Shown: piece by piece, positions 1 through 5,846 of the stretch
Layout: each line of letters starts with the position of its first letter
How positions within the stretch are numbered: the first letter of the stretch is position 1
Assembly: GCA_020437045.1 (NCBI GenBank)
Contig: JAGQWV010000606.1
Span: forward strand, 1-5,846
DNA length: 5,846 bases
Reading direction: 5' to 3'
Source: Saprospiraceae bacterium
GTDB lineage: Bacteria; Bacteroidota; Bacteroidia; Chitinophagales; Saprospiraceae
Position numbers and translations under genes: made by a program
Notes under the pieces: model-generated
What the model was told of the DNA's origin: nothing
Seen by the model: only the letters and a program-made list of their open reading frames with translations
Database searches by the model: none

Positions 1-735
1 TTCGCGTAGTTTAGCCTCTAGAAACATCGTCGGTTCCGTCAGGCAAATGAAGTTGTATCCCTGTTGTATTAATTCAACTCCGTTTCCGATCATCCACATG
101 TTCTTGTGCTGTGTCTTGGCCGCTTCTTTGATGCGCTGAAGTGCATTTATTAATACTTGCGAAGTTGGATTCCAGCAAACACCCAGGTCTGCCGATAGAT
201 CATAAGGGCCTACCGCCATGGCTGTGGTAACCGGATGGCTGGCAATGACCTCGAGATTATCAAGTCCAACTTTGCTTTCGATCTGCGGAAGAATGATGAG
301 ATCGTCCTCCACTTCTTTTTGCCAGGTTTCGTAGTTGAAATCATTGACCCAAAAGTTCCCCCGTCCTCCCGGGCGTCTTCTGCCACGCGGCTTTAAATAG
401 ATTGCGTCCTGGATTTCCCTCATGTCTTCTGCCGTTTCGACATACGGTACTAGCAAACCACAGGGGCCAAGATCCATGGCCAGTCGCATATAAGTGAACT
501 CGCAAGTGGCCGGCCGTATTAATACAGGAAAATTTTCCCGTCTCCCCATAGCACAGGCTTCCACCACCATATTGGTATCGTGACTGAGGTGCTCGAGATC
601 AATGATGATGTAGTCCATGCCACTTCGCATAGCCAGTTCAACTATGCCCGGCCAAAAATGATAAGTTACAATCATGCCGGTAGTAATGGAGGCTGGATTT
701 TTAATTTTTTCTCGGAGTATTTTCGCTGCGTTCAT
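1..735 (-). CDS. HpcH/HpaI-family class II aldolase, 3' end cut by window edge
   Basis: This is a cytoplasmic metal-dependent aldolase of the HpcH/HpaI (2,4-dihydroxyhept-2-ene-1,7-dioate / 2-keto-3-deoxy-L-rhamnonate aldolase) family, which cleaves 4-hydroxy-2-oxo acids to pyruvate plus an aldehyde. The 245 visible codons run from an ATG at 735 to the window edge. Members usually have about 250-265 residues, so only a short tail is missing. Active-site motifs are in order: D46 and H49 in IIIDLEH, R74 in VLIRP, D88 in AMDLG, Q151 and E153 in PQIES, and D179 in GPYDLSADLG. Each lies four residues after the matching residue of E. coli HpcH (D42, H45, R70, D84, Q147, E149, D175, numbering from memory). 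Glu153 and Asp179 would bind the divalent metal and Arg74 the keto acid carboxylate. A basic Gly/Arg-rich stretch at 115-126 occupies the place of the family's usual PPxGxRG loop. It is the third gene of the minus-strand cluster, 30 bp after the sialidase-like gene, with no clear Shine-Dalgarno. Family assignment is firm; the aldehyde substrate is unknown. Confidence 0.93.
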   Translation of the reverse strand, partial: MNAAKILREKIKNPASITTGMIVTYHFWPGIVELAMRSGMDYIIIDLEHLSHDTNMVVEACAMGRRENFPVLIRPATCEFTYMRLAMDLGPCGLLVPYVETAEDMREIQDAIYLKPRGRRRPGGRGNFWVNDFNYETWQKEVEDDLIILPQIESKVGLDNLEVIASHPVTTAMAVGPYDLSADLGVCWNPTSQVLINALQRIKEAAKTQHKNMWMIGNGVELIQQGYNFICLTEPTMFLEAKLRE

Positions 736-765
736 TTTTTTATCGACTTTGTGGTAAGTGCTATT

Positions 766-1950
766 TCATTCTGAATAAAACCAGGATATGGGCAGGGAAC
801 GAAAGCGATGCGATCGTAGATTAGTCTCACTATTTCGTAAGGTATAGGTCAATAATGCCCGGTCCTGAGTAAATGTTAGACTACTGTAAGCGGCCGTTAT
901 GTGATCACCTTCTTCGAGATTACGTTTGTATTTCCACGTTTTCCCGTCGTCGGTAGAAATCGCTGCCGTGAGGGGGATTCGCTTGCCCTGATGATCGGCT
1001 CCGGGCTCATAGTTGTCATTCCAGATCAGCAAAAGATCCCCTGTTGAAGGAATACGTCGACAAGTCGCCGGTGATTCTGGTGCCCTTACTCCCCAGGATG
1101 TTGGTTCTCCCCAGGATAATCCCTGATCCATAGAATAGCTGATAGCAATATGACCCGATTGAGTTCGAAAGATCATGCCCAGGGTTCCATCTTTAAATTC
1201 GATCACTTCGGGTTCCATTGCTCCCCGATTTGAATAGTCAACGTGATTTTTACTTTCCTGCCAGCTTTTTCCCTGATCATCGGAATACGAGCAAAAACTG
1301 ATGAAGTGATTTTCTGTTTGAACATCCCGCGTATAAGCTAGAGGGGCAATCAGGCGGCCGGATCTCAACCTGGTGATGCGATCGTTATTCATAACACTGT
1401 AACCGGGTGAGATGGTAAATCGAATGGTGTCGCCAAAGGTTGTTCCACCATCCTGGGAGACCCGCAAGTAACCTCTTAAATCAGATAACGAATTTTTCAT
1501 CATAAAGAAATGCCCGAGCCGGTAGTCTCCGGACGAAGTATCACCAATATATCGGAGGGTACTGGACATTACATTGAGTTGCCCAATATTTTTTTGAAGT
1601 ACCAAGGGTTCACTCCAGGTAAGCCCACCATCATAGGATCGCACAGCCATGATTTGTGCCGTTGCATGATCCCCCGGGCCACTACTGAATTCCGAAATCG
1701 AATATAGGAGCGATTGATTGGGTAACACGGCCACAGATCCTTCGGTATATCGGGGATGTTCAGGGGTGACTACAAAGATATCCCGAATGATATCGCCACT
1801 ACCATCAGGTTGCTGAAGACATACCGTTTTAACTCCATTAAAAGGTCGGTCAATTTGCTGACTTCCCCCCAAGCTATCTATGATGGTAGGAGAAAAGGTG
1901 GGTCCCAACGACTGTAGGGTAAAAATTAATAACAAAAAGGAGAGCGGCAT
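766..1950 (-). CDS. Secreted sialidase-fold (BNR/Asp-box) family protein
   Basis: This is a predicted exported six-bladed beta-propeller of the sialidase (BNR_2) superfamily, about 394 residues from the ATG at 1950. The N-terminus has a hydrophobic signal-like stretch (residues 4-16, SFLLLIFTLQSLG) and no lipobox Cys. Five Asp boxes (S-x-D-x-G-x-T/S-W/F) lie at residues 105-112, 165-172, 223-230, 273-280 and 332-339. Candidate sialidase active-site residues are present in the expected order: Arg67 in RYTEGS (FRIP position), Asp94 as acid/base, Glu246 or Glu248 in MEPEV, Arg262 in IFRTQ, Arg324 in KRIPL, and Tyr355 in AAYSS as the nucleophile. This mapping is my inference; a strict FRIP motif is absent. 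Start choice is uncertain. An in-frame TTG at 2019 would add 23 very basic residues and overlap gntR by 20 nt. ATG is the commoner codon, but the ATG form has no positive charge ahead of the hydrophobic core. It could be a true exo-sialidase or another propeller hydrolase or lyase acting on acidic glycans. Confidence 0.88.
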   Translation of the reverse strand: MPLSFLLLIFTLQSLGPTFSPTIIDSLGGSQQIDRPFNGVKTVCLQQPDGSGDIIRDIFVVTPEHPRYTEGSVAVLPNQSLLYSISEFSSGPGDHATAQIMAVRSYDGGLTWSEPLVLQKNIGQLNVMSSTLRYIGDTSSGDYRLGHFFMMKNSLSDLRGYLRVSQDGGTTFGDTIRFTISPGYSVMNNDRITRLRSGRLIAPLAYTRDVQTENHFISFCSYSDDQGKSWQESKNHVDYSNRGAMEPEVIEFKDGTLGMIFRTQSGHIAISYSMDQGLSWGEPTSWGVRAPESPATCRRIPSTGDLLLIWNDNYEPGADHQGKRIPLTAAISTDDGKTWKYKRNLEEGDHITAAYSSLTFTQDRALLTYTLRNSETNLRSHRFRSLPISWFYSE

Positions 1951-1999
1951 GGAAATTAAATTTGGATCTCGACGCGATTTGATGCGTGATTTTGTTGAT

Positions 2000-2689
2000 T
2001 TATTCCGGTATCGTGTCAAAATAGACTTGCAAATGTATTTTCATTTTCTCCCTAAATTTAGAAGATGTCTCATTTCTCAGTGATTCCAGTAGATGCCGAT
2101 GGGTTACCGGATTTTTCACTTGTGACCTTCCGGGAATAGTGCCATTATAAACGTAATTAAAAATAGGTTGCAACATTTTTTGAAAACGCAGAATGGTATT
2201 ATTCCCTGATATTTTATAAAGGAGGGCATGAAAATCAGCATCACAACGGGTTTTAATCAGACGATCATCCGTGCCTTCTTCCCGGTTTACGATTTCTTCC
2301 AAAAGATTTAAACTCTCAGATGTTTTTCGTAGAAAAAGCAATTCTGAGATTCCCAATTCTAAAACAAGCCGGAGTTCGAAGACATCCTGGAGGGTATTGG
2401 TGTCGAGAAAATTAGGCTCCAAAACCCTTTCCATACTGCCAAGAATATCTGGTTGCGTAATGATTATTCCCCTGTTTCTTCGGGATTCGATCAGGCCCAG
2501 TGTTTTTAACCGGGCCAGGGCTTCTCTTAATGCGGTTCGACTCACACCCATGGCATCGGCAAGATCAGCTTCTTTGGGTAAGGGATCTCCAGGTTGAAGG
2601 TTCTCTTCGATGAAATACTCTCTTAATCTCATCTCCACCTGATCTACCAGAGATATACTTCCAATCGGTTTAGGTTGATTTATTTTCAA
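2000..2689 (-). CDS. GntR-family transcriptional regulator, FadR subfamily (FCD domain)
   Basis: This is a 229-residue DNA-binding regulator of normal length for the FadR subgroup. An N-terminal winged helix-turn-helix spans about residues 13-80, with the family pattern LQPGDPLPKEADLA, then GVSRTALREALARLKTLGLIE and a wing around RNRGIII. An alpha-helical FCD effector domain follows (about 98-225), with ELRLVLE, DADFH and a late His. Asp150, His154, His197 and His219 fit the metal-binding set of FCD domains, whose ligands are usually carboxylates or sugar acids. No ATG is available at the N-terminus: an in-frame stop lies 15 nt upstream of the TTG at 2689, and the first internal Met (residue 20) would cut into the winged helix, so TTG is the best start. 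It is first in the minus-strand cluster and divergent from the SusC-like gene, so it most likely controls both units from the shared intergenic region, usually as a repressor released by a pathway acid. The effector is unknown. Confidence 0.93.
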   Translation of the reverse strand: MKINQPKPIGSISLVDQVEMRLREYFIEENLQPGDPLPKEADLADAMGVSRTALREALARLKTLGLIESRRNRGIIITQPDILGSMERVLEPNFLDTNTLQDVFELRLVLELGISELLFLRKTSESLNLLEEIVNREEGTDDRLIKTRCDADFHALLYKISGNNTILRFQKMLQPIFNYVYNGTIPGRSQVKNPVTHRHLLESLRNETSSKFREKMKIHLQVYFDTIPE

Positions 2690-2971
2690 AATGCAGAGGG
2701 ACTTTTACTTTCTACTAAATAATCCGGTGTTTTTCGTTGCGGGTCTAGTTGAACCCATATGTATGATGTAAAGTTACCAAAATACACCCCTAATCTAGTC
2801 ATCAAATACCAATTATCATAGTATTGAATCTAAGTATATTGATCAGAGGTGTATATTTTATGGGCATAAAGTCTTTTGTGCCGCATGGCATTGGGCATTG
2901 ATTTGCAAAATATTGTCCCATATTTTTTAAGGTTGTCAAAGGATGCTAGAGATCTCAATCAATATAATTCA

Positions 2972-2992
2972 TACGTATATATTATATATGTA
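2972..2992. promoter_or_regulatory. Near-perfect 21-bp palindrome, candidate operator
   Basis: The two arms (TACGTATATA on the left, TATATATGTA on the right around a central T) are complementary at nine of ten positions; only the G/T pair at arm position 4 fails. The site lies in the divergent intergenic region, 283 bp from the gntR start and 411 bp from the SusC-like start. GntR-family dimers bind palindromes of roughly this size, so it could be an operator. The TA-rich composition makes part of the symmetry easy to get by chance, and no second copy was found. Confidence 0.3.
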
Positions 2993-3122
2993 GCGTTTAG
3001 ATATGGCTATCGGAGTGCTCGCTATTTAATGGACGTTATAAACTAAATGTAACTGTACTTGATAATTTGAATATCAGATGGTCTATATCCGAAAGAATAC
3101 AGTATGCTTTTTGGCTTAGTAG

Positions 3123-3142
3123 TATTTAATTGTTATTAAATA
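3123..3142. promoter_or_regulatory. 20-bp dyad (8-bp arms, 4-nt spacer), candidate operator
   Basis: TATTTAAT and its exact reverse complement ATTAAATA flank a TGTT spacer. The same half-site occurs again at 3023-3030, exactly 100 bp upstream, and a 7-bp inverted half-site (ATTAAAT) lies at 3187-3193. The stem is all A/T, so a stable RNA hairpin is unlikely and a protein-binding dyad is the better reading. It sits 261 bp upstream of the SusC-like start. Assignment to the neighbouring GntR regulator is only an inference from position. Confidence 0.28.
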
Positions 3143-3323
3143 TCTGAATATCAATATTTATATATATGATAGATATACTATATATTATTAAATGGAAAAG
3201 CTCTGGATTATTCCGTCTGCCATTGAAAAAGTGGGATTTCTCATATAAATCGCTAGTTCTGTAATGTCGATCACTGCTTAGAGATCAAAAAAAATAAATC
3301 ATACATATTGGTGTCATTCAAGA

Positions 3324-3331
3324 TAATTTTG
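3324..3331 (+). promoter_or_regulatory. Candidate Bacteroidota -7 element for the SusC-like gene
   Basis: TAATTTTG matches the Bacteroidetes sigma-ABfr -7 consensus TAnnTTTG exactly, and it was the only exact match found on either strand of the intergenic region. Transcription starting just after it would give a leader of roughly 65 nt before the ATG at 3404. No TTG or TTTG is found at the usual 19-21 bp upstream; the nearest TTG (3308-3310) is too close, so the -33 element is missing or degenerate. Confidence 0.3.
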
Positions 3332-3403
3332 TATTTAGTGGTTGTAAAAGATAGCGTTTAAGACCTTTTTATTGATCTATACCTTATAAATAATACATAA
3401 CAG

Positions 3404-5846
3404 ATGAAATCAATCGTACATCAAAACATTGTTCAGCTCTGCTTGCTTTTGCCGGTCTTGTGGCTAAGTAGTATAGCAGTCAATGCTCAAACGGTCATTC
3501 AGGGAACAGTTACCTCTGCGGATGATGGAACTCCCCTGGCAGGAGTGACCATACAAATTGTCGATCAGGGGACTGGAGAAGTAACTGATTTTGACGGGAG
3601 TTATAGTTTGACGGTAAACAGCTTGCCCGTTAAACTGGCATTTTCCTACATTGGTTATGCGACCACTCAGATTGATGTAGCGCAGGCAGGCACTTACAAT
3701 GTGGCGCTGGAAACCGATAATTTGACATTTGACGAAGTGCTGGTCGTTGGATATGGCGAACAATCTCGATCTACTTTGACCACTTCTGTTACTAAACTCG
3801 ATGAAAAAGTGATCGAGAATACCGTGTTTTCTAATGCGGCATCTTCCATGCAGGGGACTGTCTCTGGTGTGAGAGTACAGACGCTCTCCGGCCAACCGGG
3901 AGAAGCACCAAGAGTGATCGTACGGGGGGGTACTTCCATCAACAACCCTAATGGTGCTCAACCACTCTATATCGTGGATGGAGTGATCCGGCAAGATCTG
4001 GAAGGGATCAATGCAGCAGATATCGAATCGCTGCAAGTGCTAAAAGATGCTGCATCTACTGCGATTTATGGTGCCAGAGGATCAAATGGAGTAGTAATCG
4101 TGACATTGAAAAAAGGCAAAGCGGGCAAAACCGTGGTAAATTATCGCTATTCCCATGGTTTTTCGCAATTACGGGAGCGATATGATGTTCTGAATGCCCG
4201 TGATTATATCTATTACAATCGACTGGGTCTGGCGGCTACCGGTGTGAAACAACCACAGAGACTCACCCGTTTGAATGGTGCCTTTGGGGAAGGAATTGGA
4301 AATGACCTCACCAACACAACGGCATATACTACTCAATATCTTACCGACGAAAATCGCTATAAGCTTGATGAGGGATGGGAAAGCATGCCCGATCCACTGG
4401 ATCCATCGAAAACAATCATCTTTCAAGGCACGGACTGGCAGGATGTGTTGTACCGTACCGGGGTTACCCGGGATCATTACTTGAGTGTTTCCGGAGGAGA
4501 GTCTAAGGCCACGTTTAATCTTGGTGTTGGATATACGGATGTTGATGGTATTGCTATCAATACCAATTATAGTCGCTGGTCGGCCAATCTCAATGGAAGG
4601 CTGACTATTCGTCCTAATTTATTTGCGTTTGGAGGTTTAAATTATAGCCGGGAATCGGATAATAAGGTTTATAGTGAAAATCAACTCTTCGAACGGTCGA
4701 TAGCCACTCCACCAACCGCTAAATATACTTATGAAGACGGTACACTTGCTCCCGGAGTAAGTCGTAGTCTGGGTAATCCGGCGTATCACCTAAGTCGATT
4801 GACAGGTGGTAATAGTGACAATATGATTACGCTCACCGGTGGTTTTAGCTGGGAGCCTATATCCGGCCTGGTGTTCGAACCGACGGCATCAATTTTCTAC
4901 ATGGCTAATGATGGTTCGTCATTCCAGAAATCATATTATAATACCCCTACACAGCTGATTGACTCAAGGGATGCGAGCGCGACTTTTAATAAATATGATC
5001 AACAACAATTGGATGCAACTTTAACCTACACTAAGTCCATTGACAACCTCCATAATTTCCAGGGTAAATTAGGCTTTTCTTACTTCAATCGAATTAGTTC
5101 TAATATCTCCGCGACCGGAAGAGGGGCAGCTACGGATTTGATTCCAACACTAAATGCATCTGCTGAACCAATTAATGTTTCCAGTTTTAGTACTCAACAA
5201 TTGATCATTGGCTATTTTGGTCGATTTACGTATGACTATGATCAGCGTTATTTATTCGCCCTGAATGCCCGCTATGACGGAGCCTCGAATTTGGGAGATG
5301 AAAATAAATGGGGATTTTTTCCCGGGATTTCCGCAGGATGGAATATTCATAACGAGGATTTTTGGAATGAACCGCTTTCGCTGAGTAGTCTGAAGTTGAG
5401 AGCGAGTTATGGTATTAATGGAAATTTAGGAAATTTATCGGATTTCACTGCCCAGGGACAATATAGTGTAGGATCAACCTACGATGGTGTTGCCGCGGTT
5501 GAATATACGGGTATTGCCAATCAAGCCCTTAAATGGGAGCAATCAAAAACGTTTGATGTCGGTTTTGATGCGGGATTTGTCAAAGACCGGTTTACCATAT
5601 TGTTTGATTATTACCACCGGATCACAGATAATTTGATTACGACCCTTGCCTTGCCCAAGTCAACCGGATTTACCAGTATTTTGACGAATCTTGGTAGTCT
5701 CGAAAACAAAGGTTTGGAAATCGAAGTTGGGGCAGGGATTATTCGTAAAAATGATTTTAGTTGGGATTTATCTTTCAATGCTTCTAAAAATACAAATGAG
5801 ATCGTCGAACTTCCCGAAAATGATAATGAGAATAATCGCATCGGGG
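3404..5846 (+). CDS. SusC/RagA-family TonB-dependent outer-membrane transporter, 3' end cut by window edge
   Basis: This is the outer-membrane channel of a SusCD-type glycan importer, powered through TonB-ExbBD. The frame is open for 814 complete codons to the edge; relatives usually have about 1000 residues, so roughly the last fifth is missing. Residues 1-28 are a signal peptide (core LCLLLPVLWLSSIAV, likely cut after VNA). A carboxypeptidase-regulatory-like domain covers about 30-104 (IQGTVTSADDGTPLAGVTI, DFDGSYSL, FSYIGYA). The SusC-typical DEVLVVGYG is at 110-118. The plug follows (about 120-236), with MQGTVSGVRV, SGQPG, VIVRGG, PLYIVDGV, IESLQVLKDAASTAIYGARG and SNGVVIVT. The rest is alternating beta-barrel sequence, including the family stretches LSVSGGE and RYLFALNARYDGASNLG. 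The ATG at 3404 directly precedes the signal peptide; the upstream leader is AT-rich without a Shine-Dalgarno. It is divergent from gntR, and a susD-like gene is expected just downstream, outside the window. The family call is secure; the imported substrate cannot be read from the sequence. Confidence 0.96.
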   Translation, partial: MKSIVHQNIVQLCLLLPVLWLSSIAVNAQTVIQGTVTSADDGTPLAGVTIQIVDQGTGEVTDFDGSYSLTVNSLPVKLAFSYIGYATTQIDVAQAGTYNVALETDNLTFDEVLVVGYGEQSRSTLTTSVTKLDEKVIENTVFSNAASSMQGTVSGVRVQTLSGQPGEAPRVIVRGGTSINNPNGAQPLYIVDGVIRQDLEGINAADIESLQVLKDAASTAIYGARGSNGVVIVTLKKGKAGKTVVNYRYSHGFSQLRERYDVLNARDYIYYNRLGLAATGVKQPQRLTRLNGAFGEGIGNDLTNTTAYTTQYLTDENRYKLDEGWESMPDPLDPSKTIIFQGTDWQDVLYRTGVTRDHYLSVSGGESKATFNLGVGYTDVDGIAINTNYSRWSANLNGRLTIRPNLFAFGGLNYSRESDNKVYSENQLFERSIATPPTAKYTYEDGTLAPGVSRSLGNPAYHLSRLTGGNSDNMITLTGGFSWEPISGLVFEPTASIFYMANDGSSFQKSYYNTPTQLIDSRDASATFNKYDQQQLDATLTYTKSIDNLHNFQGKLGFSYFNRISSNISATGRGAATDLIPTLNASAEPINVSSFSTQQLIIGYFGRFTYDYDQRYLFALNARYDGASNLGDENKWGFFPGISAGWNIHNEDFWNEPLSLSSLKLRASYGINGNLGNLSDFTAQGQYSVGSTYDGVAAVEYTGIANQALKWEQSKTFDVGFDAGFVKDRFTILFDYYHRITDNLITTLALPKSTGFTSILTNLGSLENKGLEIEVGAGIIRKNDFSWDLSFNASKNTNEIVELPENDNENNRIG

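Larger units (their letters stand above)
2690..3403. other. 714-bp AT-rich divergent intergenic region, no supported gene
   Basis: This gap lies between the starts of the GntR gene (leftward) and the SusC-like gene (rightward), so it should hold promoters and operators for both. It is visibly AT-rich, with TA-rich tracts around 2965-2992 and 3150-3192 and less AT-rich islands around 2865-2900 and 3195-3285. No tRNA, rRNA, CRISPR, transposase remnant or clear rho-independent terminator was seen. The longest reading frames noticed are tiny (13 and 18 codons) and lack support. Direct repeats are short: TGAATATCA at 3068-3076 and 3145-3153, TAGCGTTTA at 2991-2999 and 3352-3360, and TATTTAAT at 3023-3030 and 3123-3130. 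Repeats of this length are expected by chance in DNA of this composition. A degenerate gntR promoter is possible on the minus strand (TTTG at 2806-2803, 18 nt, then TATTTTG at 2784-2778), but it does not match consensus spacing. Confidence 0.8.

Noticed and set aside
1951..2019. Twin-arginine (Tat) signal in the longer sialidase form, from its SRR segment before the hydrophobic stretch
   Set aside because: The residues after SRR (DPNLIS) do not match the S-R-R-x-F-L-K pattern, and use of the upstream TTG start is itself uncertain.
2782..2854. Inverted 7-bp pair ATACACC (2782-2788) and GGTGTAT (2848-2854) as a looping operator
   Set aside because: A 7-bp match about 60 bp apart is expected by chance in a region this long, and the flanks do not extend it cleanly.
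2860..2901. 13-codon frame ending in VPHGIGH, which resembles the HGxGH motif of M24 (Xaa-Pro) peptidases
   Set aside because: Only about six residues resemble the motif, a stop follows at once, and neither flank shows the other conserved M24 segments. A chance match is more likely than a pseudogene fragment.
2907..2926. AAAATAT / ATATTTT inverted repeat with a 6-nt loop followed by T residues, as a terminator
   Set aside because: The stem is only seven A/T pairs, too weak for a rho-independent terminator, and no gene ends nearby on either strand.
3192..3248. 18-codon ORF (MEKLWIIPSAIEKVGFLI) upstream of the SusC-like gene, as a possible leader peptide
   Set aside because: No ribosome binding site, no attenuator-like hairpin and no recognised family; ORFs of this size are expected by chance.
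2991..3360. Direct repeat TAGCGTTTA (2991-2999 and 3352-3360) as attachment-site-like repeats
   Set aside because: A 9-bp repeat is within chance expectation for about 700 bp of biased DNA, and there is no integrase or other mobile gene in the window.
3464..4036. Long minus-strand open frame opposite the SusC-like gene
   Set aside because: It is antisense to the plug region of a confidently assigned SusC gene, resembles no family, and looks like a codon shadow.

Overview
The window looks like part of a polysaccharide- or glycan-utilisation locus of a member of the Bacteroidota. The main evidence is a SusC/RagA-type TonB-dependent outer-membrane transporter with the family's N-terminal carboxypeptidase-regulatory-like domain, its DEVLVVGYG segment and its plug signatures. 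Two further traits fit: no gene start shows a clear Shine-Dalgarno sequence, and the intergenic DNA is AT-rich. The exact genus cannot be told from this sequence.

Layout. The left half (1-2689) is a tight minus-strand cluster, read right to left. It starts with a FadR-type GntR regulator (2000-2689, TTG start). A secreted sialidase-fold (BNR/Asp-box) protein follows (766-1950, possibly starting further upstream at 2019). Last is an HpcH/HpaI-family metal-dependent pyruvate aldolase (1-735), which runs off the left edge with only its last residues missing. The gaps are 49 bp (or a 20-nt overlap with the alternative sialidase start) and 30 bp, so the three are probably co-transcribed. A 714-bp AT-rich divergent intergenic region (2690-3403) separates this cluster from the plus-strand SusC-like gene (3404 to the right edge), which is open at its 3' end. 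A SusD partner is expected beyond the window. The intergenic region holds no convincing gene, but it has two notable dyads and one candidate Bacteroidota -7 promoter element.

How the genes may work together (inference). The sialidase-like enzyme would act in the periplasm or on the cell surface on an acidic glycan. The SusC-like channel, with its expected SusD, would import the released glycan. The cytoplasmic aldolase would split a 4-hydroxy-2-oxo acid into pyruvate and an aldehyde. The GntR protein would sense an acidic intermediate and control both transcription units from the shared intergenic region. A free nonulosonic acid is itself a 4-hydroxy-2-oxo acid in its open-chain form, so pairing a sialidase fold with an HpcH-type aldolase is chemically coherent. 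The true substrate is not shown by the sequence.
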